Assembly (NCBI RefSeq): GCF_002356335.1
Contig: NZ_AP018165.1
Location: 1,612,001-1,676,000, forward strand
DNA length: 64,000 bases
Direction: 5' to 3'
From: [Mycobacterium] stephanolepidis
Lineage (GTDB): Bacteria > Actinomycetota > Actinomycetes > Mycobacteriales > Mycobacteriaceae
Shown here: positions 45,816 through 54,009 of the stretch, in pieces
Position numbering within the stretch: the stretch's first letter is position 1
Layout of the letters: each line of letters starts with the position of its first letter
Position numbers and translations under genes: made by a program
Notes under the pieces: model-generated
What the model saw: only the letters and a program-made list of their open reading frames with translations
What the model was told of the DNA's origin: nothing
The model's database searches: none

Positions 45816-45872
45816 CGAGACCGAGGTTGTGGCGAATTTGTGCGAGACGAAACCGCCACAACCTCGGTATCG
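45816..45872 (-). repeat. 57-bp palindromic element B, right of the DUF559 gene, inverted
   Basis: The same element as at 44872 but in the opposite orientation: arms CGAGACCGAGGTTGTGGCG and CGCCACAACCTCGGTATCG (one arm mismatch) and core AATTTGTGCGAGACGAAAC, the reverse complement of the core of element A. It begins 4 bp after the DUF559 stop. Confidence 0.9.
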
Positions 45873-45934
45873 GTACAGGGGACGGCGCGGCGACGGCGCG
45901 GGGGACGGGCCGGCGCGGCGGCGACGCGGGGCGC

Positions 45935-47335
45935 TCACCACCAGGGGTCGGGGGTTTCCGATGCCCAATTGTTGATCGACTCCAACTGCGCCGCAAGCGA
46001 AATGAGCAGCGGCTCACTGTTCGCGGGACCCATCAGCTGCACGCCGACGGGCAACCCGTCCTGGGTGAACCCGGCGGGCACGTTGACCGACGGCCAGCCG
46101 AGCACGTTCCACGGCCACGTCATGGGGCAGGCGGCGATCTGTCCGCGATCCGTGGCAATGCTGCCAACATCGTCGAAATCGTAAATACCTGTGGGCGGTT
46201 GGGCAGTTGTCGGCGCCAGCACAACGTTGAAGCTGCCGAAGATCTTGCCGACGCGTGCCTGCAACCGCGGCTCGGCCGCGCGGGCTCGCCGCAGCGCCCA
46301 GCCCGCCAGTCGTCGGCCCGTGCGCATGTTCGTCACCGTGCGCTGGTCCCAGTTCGCCCCGGCGTCGAGCCGGTCGCGCCATGGCAACAGGCCCGCGGTG
46401 GCCCGTGGCAGGAAGTTCAGACCGAGTCCGACGCCGTAGTCCGGGTCGCCGTCGGACACCATGTGCCCGAGGGACCGCAGCTGATGTCCCACATAGCGGG
46501 TGGCGGCCTCGATCGTCGGGTGAATGCTGGCGGGAAATGCCGAGAACGGAACCTTGAGCGACAGCGCGATGCGCAGCTGCCCCGGGTCTTCGTGGACGGC
46601 ATCCAGCACCCGGACGTGCGGTGGCTGATGCAGATCGCCGGCCACGTTTCCCGATGCGGCATCCAACAACAGCGCGGCATCGGCGACCGTGCGGGCCAGG
46701 GGCCCGTGCACCGTTATCCCGTTGAACGCCTCGGCCAGTGGCCAGGTGGAGATCCGGCCACGCTGCGGCTTGATGCCGATCAGATGTGTCCACGCGGCGG
46801 GAATCCGCACGCTCCCAGCCCCATCCGAGCCGATGGCCCCGGCGATAAGGCCGGCCGCCACCGCCGCGGCGCTGCCACCCGAGGATCCGCCCGGGGTGTG
46901 GTTGCGGCTCCAGGGGTTGCGGGTGTGGCCGAAGCCGGGCCCACTGGTGAAGCCCCATTGGCCCAGCTCGCAGGTGTTGGTCTTGCCGACGATCACCGCG
47001 CCCGCCGCCCGTAGTCGTCGCACCAACTCGGCGTCCTCGGACTCCGAACCGACGGCCCCGGCGGTGCCGAATGCGGTTGGCGTACCCGCCAAATCGGTGT
47101 CGTCTTTGATGGCAATGGGCACGCCGAGCAACGGCAGCCGCTCACCGGCAGCTAACCGCTTGTCGGCCACCGCGGCGTCGGCGAGGGCGCTCTTGGTGCA
47201 CACCACCCGGAACGCGTTGAGGGTCGACTGGCTGGCTTTGATCGCGTTGAGCGCCGCAAGGGTCAACGAAACGGAACTGACCGAACCCTCCACCAGCGCG
47301 GAGGCCTGGGACGTCAGCGTGGGAAAGCCCGACAT
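45935..47335 (-). CDS. amiA2: Amidase signature family enzyme
   Basis: The 466-residue protein has the Ser-cisSer-Lys triad: Lys in GVPIAIKDDTDLAGT (about residue 80) and the Ser-rich loop TPGGSSGGSAAAVAAGLI (about 150-165), followed by GSDGAGSVRIPAA. It hydrolyses an amide of unknown identity. Position between era and recO matches Rv2363 amiA2. A near-consensus promoter precedes the start (47343-47370). Confidence 0.88.
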   Translation of the reverse strand: MSGFPTLTSQASALVEGSVSSVSLTLAALNAIKASQSTLNAFRVVCTKSALADAAVADKRLAAGERLPLLGVPIAIKDDTDLAGTPTAFGTAGAVGSESEDAELVRRLRAAGAVIVGKTNTCELGQWGFTSGPGFGHTRNPWSRNHTPGGSSGGSAAAVAAGLIAGAIGSDGAGSVRIPAAWTHLIGIKPQRGRISTWPLAEAFNGITVHGPLARTVADAALLLDAASGNVAGDLHQPPHVRVLDAVHEDPGQLRIALSLKVPFSAFPASIHPTIEAATRYVGHQLRSLGHMVSDGDPDYGVGLGLNFLPRATAGLLPWRDRLDAGANWDQRTVTNMRTGRRLAGWALRRARAAEPRLQARVGKIFGSFNVVLAPTTAQPPTGIYDFDDVGSIATDRGQIAACPMTWPWNVLGWPSVNVPAGFTQDGLPVGVQLMGPANSEPLLISLAAQLESINNWASETPDPWW

Positions 47336-47342
47336 GACGAGA

Positions 47343-47370
47343 AGGGTAAGCCGTCGAAATAGTGCGTCAA
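47343..47370 (-). promoter_or_regulatory. Promoter of the amidase gene, leaderless
   Basis: TTGACG (47365-47370), a 16-bp spacer and TACCCT (47343-47348) lie 7 bp before the ATG at 47335, so the transcript should begin at the start codon. This is the best housekeeping-sigma match among the divergent promoters in this part of the window. Confidence 0.65.
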
Positions 47371-47408
47371 TGCGGGGATTCGTCGGTACCAGATGGGAAA
47401 CTCTTCGA

Positions 47409-48194
47409 ATGCGGCTTTATCGGGATCGTGCTGTTGTGCTGCGGCAGCACAAGCTCGGTGAGGCCGATCGCATCGTGACCCTGCTGACCCGCCAGCATGG
47501 CCTGGTCCGCGCGGTGGCCAAGGGGGTGCGCCGCACCCGCAGTAAGTTCGGGTCACGGCTGGAACCGTTTGCGCATATCGATGTGCAGCTGCATCCGGGA
47601 CGCAATCTCGACATCGTCACGCAGGTGCAGGCCATCGACGCCTTCGCGTCGGACATCGTCAGCGACTACGGCCGGTACACCACCGCCTGCGCCATCTTGG
47701 AGACCGCCGAGCGGATCGCGGGTGAAGAGCGTGCCCCGGCCGTCGCTCTGCACCGCCTCACCGTCGGAGCACTCAGGGCCATCGCCGATCAGCAGCGTTC
47801 GCGCGAATTGGTTCTCGATGCATATCTGTTGCGCGCCATGAGTATTGCCGGATGGGCGCCCGCCATCAGCGAGTGCGCACGCTGCGCCAGCCCCGGCCCG
47901 CATCGTGCCTTCCATGTGGCGGCGGGTGGCAGCGTCTGCGTGCATTGCCGTCCCGCGGGTGCGGCGACCCCGCCTGCGGGTGTGCTGGAGCTGATGGCCG
48001 CGCTCCATGACGGCGACTGGGAGGCCACCGATGACGTGCCGCAGACCCAGCGCACCCAGGCCAGCGGATTGATCGCGGCGCATTTGCAGTGGCACCTGGA
48101 GCGCAAGCTGCGGACACTCCCGCTTGTCGAACGCGGGACCAGGTTAAATATGACCCATGGTGAAGAGCAGCCAGCCCGATCCGCAGCAGGATAA
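47409..48194 (+). CDS. recO: DNA repair protein RecO
   Basis: From ATG 47409 the product is 261 residues: an N-terminal OB fold ([28 protein letters not shown]), a helical domain and a zinc site [25 protein letters not shown]. RecO helps load RecA on SSB-coated single strands. Its end overlaps uppS by 38 bp, so the two are co-transcribed (Rv2362c, Rv2361c). Confidence 0.93.
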   Translation: MRLYRDRAVVLRQHKLGEADRIVTLLTRQHGLVRAVAKGVRRTRSKFGSRLEPFAHIDVQLHPGRNLDIVTQVQAIDAFASDIVSDYGRYTTACAILETAERIAGEERAPAVALHRLTVGALRAIADQQRSRELVLDAYLLRAMSIAGWAPAISECARCASPGPHRAFHVAAGGSVCVHCRPAGAATPPAGVLELMAALHDGDWEATDDVPQTQRTQASGLIAAHLQWHLERKLRTLPLVERGTRLNMTHGEEQPARSAAG

Positions 48195-49065
48195 GTACTT
48201 CACGGATTGGGCCGACGTCCCGCCCGGCTACGCCCCGACGTTCCCGGACAAGACGGTGTTTCCTGCCGTTTTCCCGAAGCTGCTGCCCGGATCGGGCCCC
48301 GGTGGTACCCGTCCACATCCCGCGCCCACGCATCCCTCGGGTGCCGTACCGCCGGCCATTCCCAAGGAACTGGTACCGCGGCATGTCGCGGTGGTGATGG
48401 ACGGCAACGGGCGCTGGGCGCGGGCCCGTGGCCTGCCGCGTACCGAGGGCCACAAGATGGGCGAGGCCACCATGATGGACATGGTCTGTGGTGCCATCGA
48501 GATGGGCATCCCGTGGCTGACCACCTATGCGTTCTCGACGGAGAACTGGAGAAGGCCGGCGGACGAGGTTCGATTCCTGATGGGCTTCAACCGTGACGTG
48601 GTGAAGCGGCGACGCCATGACCTGAACAACATGGGCGTGCGGTTCCGTTGGGCGGGCCAGAAGACCCGGCTGTGGAGCAGCGTCTACAAGGAGCTCGAGA
48701 TCACCGAGGAGCTCACCAAGAACAACAGCACGCTGACCTTGACCACGTGCATCAACTACGGGGGTCGGGCCGAGATCGCCGAGGCGACGCGGAGGATCGC
48801 CCGTCTGGTGGAGTCCGGGCAGCTCAAGCCCGACCGCATCACCGAAGAGACCATCGCCAAGTACCTCGATGAGCCGGATATGCCCGACGTCGATCTGTTC
48901 TTGCGGCCCTCTGGTGAGTTCCGGTCGAGCAACTTCATGATGTGGCAGTCGGCATACGCCGAGTTCGTGTTCCAGGAGAAGATGTACCCCGATTTCGACC
49001 GCCGTGATCTCTGGGCGGCCTGCCTCGAGTACGCGCAGCGCGACCGTCGATTCGGTACGGCGTAA
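48157..49065 (+). CDS. uppS: Long-chain polyprenyl (decaprenyl) diphosphate synthase
   Basis: This 302-residue cis-prenyltransferase has [21 protein letters not shown] (catalytic Asp and phosphate loop, about 84-104), FSTENWRRP and [24 protein letters not shown] near the end. It has the mycobacterial N-terminal extension of about 75 residues. It makes the decaprenyl phosphate carrier for arabinogalactan and peptidoglycan synthesis, as does Rv2361c. The stop overlaps the next start by one base. Confidence 0.93.
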   Translation: MVKSSQPDPQQDKYFTDWADVPPGYAPTFPDKTVFPAVFPKLLPGSGPGGTRPHPAPTHPSGAVPPAIPKELVPRHVAVVMDGNGRWARARGLPRTEGHKMGEATMMDMVCGAIEMGIPWLTTYAFSTENWRRPADEVRFLMGFNRDVVKRRRHDLNNMGVRFRWAGQKTRLWSSVYKELEITEELTKNNSTLTLTTCINYGGRAEIAEATRRIARLVESGQLKPDRITEETIAKYLDEPDMPDVDLFLRPSGEFRSSNFMMWQSAYAEFVFQEKMYPDFDRRDLWAACLEYAQRDRRFGTA

Positions 49066-49505
49066 TGGTCGATGAGCCGCTTGCGCGAAGAGGATCGGGC
49101 ACCGCCCCCGATAACGGAGCCGACGAGATTCTGGACCGGGTGTACCGCGTGCTGCACCCGGTGCTGCCGGTCACCAAGGAGCCCGATGGTGCGCTGAGGG
49201 CCGACTACGAGGGCACGCTCACCTCGATCCGCGCGGTCACCATCGCGCCGGGCCTGGATGTGGTGTCACTGTCGCAGGTATTGGCCTGGGATGTGGCGGT
49301 CAACGCGAAATCGCGGCATCTGGTCGATGGGTTGGCGCAGAAGTCCCTGTTCGGAAACATTCTGTTGATCGCCAAGGGGCGCAAGGCAGATGTATTGCTG
49401 CGCTATAACTTTCCCGCCACCGAGATCTCCGATGAGGCATTGGTGACGCTCTTACTGATGGTGTTCGCCACCGGATCCGACGCGCGAAAAGCGCTGGGTA
49501 ACTAG
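49065..49505 (+). CDS. Conserved mycobacterial protein (Rv2360c-like)
   Basis: This 146-residue soluble protein starts at the ATG that overlaps the uppS stop (TAATG). Segments such as ADEILDRVYRVLHPVLP and LAQKSLFGNILLIAKGRKADVLLRYNFP are conserved in mycobacteria, but I recognise no domain. The first residues ([10 protein letters not shown]) are encoded by a short repeat also found at 12085, so the N-terminus may be recently acquired or the real start may lie further in. It converges on zur with overlapping stop codons. Confidence 0.72.
   Translation: MVDEPLARRGSGTAPDNGADEILDRVYRVLHPVLPVTKEPDGALRADYEGTLTSIRAVTIAPGLDVVSLSQVLAWDVAVNAKSRHLVDGLAQKSLFGNILLIAKGRKADVLLRYNFPATEISDEALVTLLLMVFATGSDARKALGN
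49077..49094 (+). repeat. Short interspersed repeat, copy 2 (CCGCTTGCGCGAAGAGGA)
   Basis: Exact copy of the 18-mer at 12085-12102; here it lies just inside the start of the Rv2360c-like gene and encodes part of DEPLARRG. Confidence 0.6.
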
Positions 49506-49933
49506 GAGCTCCGGCGCAGGGCGCTGCAACGACTACACAGACCGAAGACCTCTACCGTGTGGTGTACAGCGGTGAACCCGTGCTCTTCGGCGACATCGGT
49601 GGCCCATGCCTCGACCGCGCCGGCCTGCACTTCGACGGCGAAACCGCAACTCTGACAGACCAAATGGTGATGATGCCCGTCCGAACAGCGTCGGTACACC
49701 GACTCGCCGGTGTCGTTGCGCAGCACATCGACCTCACCCGACGTCGACATCGACTGCAGGGTTCGATAGACCGTGGTCAGGCCGATGCCTTCGCCGGTGC
49801 GCTTGAGTTCGTCGTGTAGCTCCTGCGCCGACCGGAATTCATCGGTCCGGTTCAGCAGTGCGGTAATGGCGGCGCGCTGGCGGGTGGACCGCACGGTCCC
49901 TGGCAAGGCCGCCCGCTCTTCGCGGACGTTCAT
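49502..49933 (-). CDS. zur: Zinc uptake regulator Zur (FurB)
   Basis: The 143-residue Fur-family repressor has a winged helix (RSTRQRAAITALLNR...GLTTVYRTLQSM), the metal site DGHHHHLVCQSCGFAVEVQ and a second CxxC (CSRCS) for structural zinc. With zinc bound it represses zinc uptake and zinc-free ribosomal genes. It overlaps smtB by 4 bp, the order known from mycobacteria (Rv2358-Rv2359), where SmtB represses the pair unless zinc is present. A Fur/Zur-type box occurs 0.8 kb away before the large operon at 50779. Confidence 0.93.
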   Translation of the reverse strand: MNVREERAALPGTVRSTRQRAAITALLNRTDEFRSAQELHDELKRTGEGIGLTTVYRTLQSMSTSGEVDVLRNDTGESVYRRCSDGHHHHLVCQSCGFAVEVQAGAVEAWATDVAEEHGFTAVHHTVEVFGLCSRCSALRRSS

Positions 49934-50289
49934 CTCTGTTCCTCGGTGTGCGCCACCGCGTCGACGACGATATGAGAGAGGTGATCGTCGACAAGGCGGT
50001 ACATGACCTCTCGCCCCTGACGTTCCCCGGAGACCACCCCGGCGGCCTTGAGTACTCGCAGATGCTGGCTGATGAGCGGCTGGGCGACACCGACCGCGTC
50101 GACCAACTCGTGGACGCAGCGTTGCGATTCGCGCAGCTGCAGCACGATGGCGATGCGCACCGGTGCGGCAAGCGCGCGGAGCAGCTCACCGGACTGTTCG
50201 AGGATCTCGCGCGGGGGCAGCGGCCCGGGCGGCGTGAGCGGAGCATGCGGTGGTTCGTCATGTGCGGAACTAAGCACGGTGTTCACCAC
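49930..50289 (-). CDS. smtB: ArsR/SmtB family zinc-responsive repressor
   Basis: The 119-residue winged-helix protein has LRALAAPVRIAIVLQLRESQRCVHELVDAVGV...LISQHLRVLKAAGVVSGERQGREVMY. It has an alpha5-type zinc site in the C-terminal helix (DDHLSHIVVDAVAHTEE: Asp, His, His, Glu). Zinc binding releases it from DNA, so it raises zur expression when zinc is abundant. It starts at a GTG; I see no convincing SmtB operator in the 400 bp upstream. Confidence 0.9.
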   Translation of the reverse strand: MVNTVLSSAHDEPPHAPLTPPGPLPPREILEQSGELLRALAAPVRIAIVLQLRESQRCVHELVDAVGVAQPLISQHLRVLKAAGVVSGERQGREVMYRLVDDHLSHIVVDAVAHTEEQR

Positions 50290-50692
50290 GGCGCTTCACC
50301 TCAACCTGAATCACGCCCCGGCCTGTCCGGAGACCCAACATGGGGTCCGGCGGCAAACCGGGCCCATCTATTGAGGGTAGTGGCCGATTGCCGATCTGGT
50401 GGTAAGGGTGTGGCCGTGGCGGCCGGGGGACGTTGCCGACTCGGGTCATGGCAGTAGTGTGCCGCCGAATCTCCACAAGTTTGCTGAAACACACGAATTC
50501 GTCAGCATCAGATGCGGCGGGTGGAGCAGAAGGGCCTGCACGCCTGCTCATGGCGGGCGATTTGATGACGGCGTCCTGGTGTTCACTCCAGGTCGGTCCG
50601 CTGGGGTTTCGGGTCTGTCGCATCGTAATTTATGCACCTTAACCGGCCAATTGTGGGTGAGCAGCGTCACAGCCTGCTCACAGGTCTCCGCG
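50290..50692. other. Intergenic stretch between smtB and the large operon, no gene seen
   Basis: About 400 bp without a convincing gene; the open frames on either strand have no ribosome site and unlikely composition. One weak dyad is visible (GCTGA 50483-50487 / TCAGC 50502-50506, overlapping the palindrome ACGAATTCGT at 50493-50502), which might be an operator. The promoter and Zur-type box of the next operon follow directly. Confidence 0.5.
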
Positions 50693-50721
50693 TTGACACG
50701 TGGCCGCTTCGTCTCTACGTT
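50693..50721 (+). promoter_or_regulatory. Near-consensus promoter of the 14-gene operon
   Basis: TTGACA (50693-50698), a 17-bp spacer and TACGTT (50716-50721) form a close match to the primary sigma-factor consensus. Transcription should begin near 50728, leaving a leader of about 50 nt with a TGAGGA ribosome site before ATG 50779. The strength of the promoter suggests that it is kept off by a repressor. Confidence 0.75.
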
Positions 50722-50723
50722 AT

Positions 50724-50742
50724 GAAAACGATAATCATTACC
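50724..50742 (+). promoter_or_regulatory. Fur/Zur-type operator over the transcription start
   Basis: GAAAACGATAATCATTACC matches the classical 19-bp Fur-box consensus at 16 of 19 positions and resembles mycobacterial Zur sites (GAAAACGATAATCATT). It covers the predicted start at about 50728, a position at which a bound repressor blocks initiation. The neighbouring zur gene makes Zur the likeliest ligand. Confidence 0.68.
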
Positions 50743-50778
50743 AATTAAGTCTATGACGCCTACCTGAGGATGATCGCC

Positions 50779-51861
50779 ATGGCCACCTTTGCTACCGGCA
50801 CCGACGAGCTGAAGAACACCGACGGTGTGAACCGGCCGGGGTGGTTTGTCAGCAGACGCGTCGACATCCTCTTCGTCTTCGGTTTGGGCGCGTTGTTGTC
50901 GGCAGTGCTCTTCGCGGCCGACGGGCACAAGGGGGTGTTCCTCATCGGCGCGGTGACCTTTTCACTGCTGTCCGACCTCCCGCATGTGCTGACGACGACG
51001 GCGCGCGTGTGGATGGATCCCCGCGAGCGGTCCCGGTTCTGGGCGCATTACGTCATCAGCTTCGTGGTGGTCGCCGCGATCGTCGGCACGTTGTGGTTCG
51101 GCGGCTGGATGGTGCCGCTGCTGGCCATCTGGGCCTATTGGCAGGTGTTCCACGTGCTCAAACAGCACTTCGGCATCATCAACATCTACGCGGCGAAGAA
51201 CGGTTACAAGGGTCCGCGTAACCGGATCAAGTACGCGCTGTACGCCGTCTGCCTGGCTCCGGTGCTGTACCGGGCGAGCCACGGACTGAACTTCTCCGAG
51301 TATGTGGTCTTCGGTCACCGACTGCCGTTCTCGAACCTGAGCGTGCCGGTGCCGCCCATTCCCGGATTCCTCGTTGTCACCGGATTCGTCTGTGCTGCAG
51401 TCTTTTTAGGTGTCGCAGTCTGGGAGCAGGTGCAGCTCAAGCGGGCCGGGCAGCGCACGCTGCCGGCCATGGCGGTGGCCACCTTCGTCATCGCGGCGTT
51501 GTCCTACAACCTGTCCTACCTACTGGTCTCGGACCTCTTCGCGCTCATCCTCATCGCGACGACAACGCACAGCCTGCAGTACCACCTGATCAACTGGACG
51601 CGGAACAACACCCGTTTCGCGCGCACCGAGGATCCGGGCGAGAAGAAGCTGCTGCTGGCACGACTCTCGACGCGCAAGGCGCTGCCGCTGTACATCGCGT
51701 TCTTCGGGGGGCTGGGCATCCTCGCCGGGCAGCTCGACACGGTCATCTTCGCGGTCCCGCTCACCTTCGTGCTGCACCACTTCTACATGGACGGCGCACT
51801 GTGGAAGAGCAAGGGCAATCCCGAACTGGCCCACGACCTCGGAATTGTCCGTGCTGGATAA
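50779..51861 (+). CDS. Polytopic membrane protein with conserved His motifs, first gene of the Zur-box operon
   Basis: From ATG 50779, with TGAGGA 9 bp upstream, the product has 360 residues. About eight spans carry regularly spaced His residues near the membrane faces: DLPHVLTT, YWQVFHVLKQHFG, TTTHSLQYHLINW and LHHFYMDGALWK. Such patterns suggest a membrane metalloenzyme, for example a di-iron oxygenase or desaturase-like protein, but I do not recognise the family. It overlaps the next gene by 11-17 bp depending on the start chosen. No signal peptide. Confidence 0.68.
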   Translation: MATFATGTDELKNTDGVNRPGWFVSRRVDILFVFGLGALLSAVLFAADGHKGVFLIGAVTFSLLSDLPHVLTTTARVWMDPRERSRFWAHYVISFVVVAAIVGTLWFGGWMVPLLAIWAYWQVFHVLKQHFGIINIYAAKNGYKGPRNRIKYALYAVCLAPVLYRASHGLNFSEYVVFGHRLPFSNLSVPVPPIPGFLVVTGFVCAAVFLGVAVWEQVQLKRAGQRTLPAMAVATFVIAALSYNLSYLLVSDLFALILIATTTHSLQYHLINWTRNNTRFARTEDPGEKKLLLARLSTRKALPLYIAFFGGLGILAGQLDTVIFAVPLTFVLHHFYMDGALWKSKGNPELAHDLGIVRAG

Positions 51862-53029
51862 CGAACTGATCCAGCAGCTCGCCGGGCAGCGGCAGGGGCG
51901 CCCGCCGGTCTCGGTGCGCCGCGTCGAGTCTCGTCGTGATGCCAGGCAGTTCATCTCGATGCCCTGGCGTCTCTACGGTGACGACCCGCACTGGCGCCCG
52001 ACGCTGCGCCGCGTCATGCACGCGAAGATGAACGCCAAGCACAACCCCCTGCACCAGGAGGTGCAGATCGAGAACTTCGTCGCCTATCGCGGCGACAACC
52101 CCGTCGGCCGTATCTCCGCCAGCATCGACTCGGCATACGTGCAGCGCTACGGCGACTGCGCATTCTTCGGATTCTTCGAGAGCGAAGACGACGAAGCGGT
52201 TGCGGGCGCCCTGCTGAGATCGGCCGAGCAATGGGCCATGCGTCGGGGTATCACCAAAATGGTCGGCCCGTTCAGCTACACCTCACGTGAGGAGGTGGGC
52301 CTGCTGATCTCCGGGTACGACAAGCCACCGGCGGTCATGCAGCCGTACAACCCCCAGTACTACTCGGGGCTGGTGGAGGCGGCCGGATATCGCAAAAAGT
52401 TCGATACCGCCTCCTTCCGTTGGCATGTCGACGGCAACCCGCAAGTCCAGCAGCGTCTGCTCAAGCGTGCCGACGCGGTGATGCGTGATCAGGGAGTATC
52501 GGTGCGTTCGGTGCGGATGCGCGACTACGCCGACGAGCTGGAGATGTTGCGTGGGCTCTACAACGATTCCTTCGCGCATCATCCCGAGAATGTCCCGCTC
52601 AGCCGCGAGGTGTTCTCGGGTATGGCCGCCGAGATGCGGCCGCTGATCGACCCGAACATCGTGCGGATCGTCGAATCCGCCGGCACTCCAGTCGGATTCC
52701 TGCTGATGCTGCCGGACGTCAACGAGGTCACCGGGCGCTCGGGCCGGCTCACTCCCGGGCTGCTGGCACGGCTCGCCGTCCGGTGCCACGGCCGGATTCG
52801 GGGAATCGACACCGCTGTGGTGGTGCTCATCGGCGCGGTGCAGACCCAGTTCGGGGCCGGGATCGGACGAATCCTGGCGGGGGAGATCGTGCGGACGATC
52901 ACCGGCAGCGGCTATTCGTCGGTGGCCACCACGTGGGTGCACGAGGACAATGTGTGGTCGAATTCGCTTACCTCCCAGATGAAGACAGACCCGGAGAAAA
53001 TCCATCGGGTCTACCAGAAGGCCCTGTGA
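51851..53029 (+). CDS. GNAT-fold acyltransferase-like protein
   Basis: From GTG 51851 the product is 392 residues (TTG 51845 would add two). It has two GNAT-like halves: VSVRRVESRRDARQFISMPWRLY...FVAYRGDNPVGRISASID in the first and VRMRDYADELEMLRGLYNDSF...VRIVESAGTPVGFLLMLPD in the second. The family is widespread and uncharacterised, usually in lipid or natural-product loci. It may acylate an intermediate of the operon's product. It overlaps both neighbours. Confidence 0.65.
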   Translation: MLDNELIQQLAGQRQGRPPVSVRRVESRRDARQFISMPWRLYGDDPHWRPTLRRVMHAKMNAKHNPLHQEVQIENFVAYRGDNPVGRISASIDSAYVQRYGDCAFFGFFESEDDEAVAGALLRSAEQWAMRRGITKMVGPFSYTSREEVGLLISGYDKPPAVMQPYNPQYYSGLVEAAGYRKKFDTASFRWHVDGNPQVQQRLLKRADAVMRDQGVSVRSVRMRDYADELEMLRGLYNDSFAHHPENVPLSREVFSGMAAEMRPLIDPNIVRIVESAGTPVGFLLMLPDVNEVTGRSGRLTPGLLARLAVRCHGRIRGIDTAVVVLIGAVQTQFGAGIGRILAGEIVRTITGSGYSSVATTWVHEDNVWSNSLTSQMKTDPEKIHRVYQKAL

Positions 53030-54009
53030 TGGGCGGCCGGACGTTGGTCACCGGGGCTACCGGGTACCTGGGTTCCACCCTCGTCGCGTCTTTGGTGCAG
53101 GCGGGCGAGCAGGTCACGGTCCTGACGAACCCGCACGATCCCGCTGTTCTGGGTGACGCGCTGCGCCCGCATGTCGATGTGGCCGTCGCTGACATCACCG
53201 ATGCGCAGAGCATCGATGACGCGATGCGCGGTGTGTCCCACGTGTATCACCTGGCCGGTATCGCATCACCGAACTCACGACTCGGACATAAGATTTGGCA
53301 AACCAACGTGCTCGGCACCTACCACGTGGCGCGGGCTGCGCTCACACACGGTGTGCAGCGCGTGGTGCACGTCTCTTCCACCGCCGCCATCGGGTACCCA
53401 CGCAACGGCGTGGTGGCCGATGAAGACTTCGACCTGCGCGATTCGGTGCTGGACAACGTGTATTCGGCGACCAAACGTGCGGGTGAGCGTCTGATGCTGG
53501 ACTTCGCCGAGCGCGGTCTGGATGTGGTGGTCGTGAACCCCGCCGCCGTGTTCGCGCCCGGCACGGGGCCGGCCCGATCTTGGCAGGGGCTATTGGTCGC
53601 CGCTCGCAAGGGACTGCTGCGCGTGGTGCCACCCGGCGGGACCGCGGTGTGCTCGGCACAGGATTTCGTGGTGGGTATCACCGCGGCAATGGCGAAGGGC
53701 GACAACGGGCGCCGGTACATCCTGAGCACCGCGAATCTGTCTTACCGGCAGATCGGGGAGCTGCTCGTGACCGCGGTGGGGCGCGAGCATCCGGTGCGGT
53801 CCGCGCCCATGGGGCTGTTCCGGGCGGTGGGTAAGGGCAACAGGCTGGTGCGCGATGTCTCCCTGCGCTTCGACCCCGACGATGCGCTCATTCCCGAGAA
53901 CGTCGAACTGATGGCCCGCGAGCTGTACTACGCGCCCGACAGGGCGGTGCGAGAGCTGGGCATTCCCCAGGTATCCACCCACGAGTTGATAGCGGAGTTT
54001 GTGCGATGA
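53029..54009 (+). CDS. NAD-dependent epimerase/dehydratase (extended SDR)
   Basis: The 326-residue protein starts at ATG 53029, one base into the previous stop (TGATG). It has the Rossmann motif LVTGATGYLGS (about 5-15), the strand VVHVSSTAAIGYP and the catalytic YSATKRAGE (Tyr-x-x-x-Lys, about 145-149). Members reduce ketones or epimerise/dehydrate nucleotide sugars or acyl chains. The substrate is not evident; relatives of the dihydroflavonol reductase type act on lipids or aldehydes. Overlaps the desaturase gene by 4 bp. Confidence 0.82.
   Translation: MGGRTLVTGATGYLGSTLVASLVQAGEQVTVLTNPHDPAVLGDALRPHVDVAVADITDAQSIDDAMRGVSHVYHLAGIASPNSRLGHKIWQTNVLGTYHVARAALTHGVQRVVHVSSTAAIGYPRNGVVADEDFDLRDSVLDNVYSATKRAGERLMLDFAERGLDVVVVNPAAVFAPGTGPARSWQGLLVAARKGLLRVVPPGGTAVCSAQDFVVGITAAMAKGDNGRRYILSTANLSYRQIGELLVTAVGREHPVRSAPMGLFRAVGKGNRLVRDVSLRFDPDDALIPENVELMARELYYAPDRAVRELGIPQVSTHELIAEFVR

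Noticed and set aside
46014..46958. 314-codon frame inside the amidase gene
   Set aside because: Out-of-frame reading of the amidase; Arg/Gly-rich with no domain.
50270..50623. Open frame of 117 codons on the minus strand upstream of smtB
   Set aside because: Overlaps the smtB start in another frame, is very Pro/Arg-rich and has no recognisable pattern.
50399..50725. Open frame of 108 codons before the large operon
   Set aside because: No ribosome site, Trp/Cys/Arg-rich composition unlike a real protein, and it runs through the promoter and operator.
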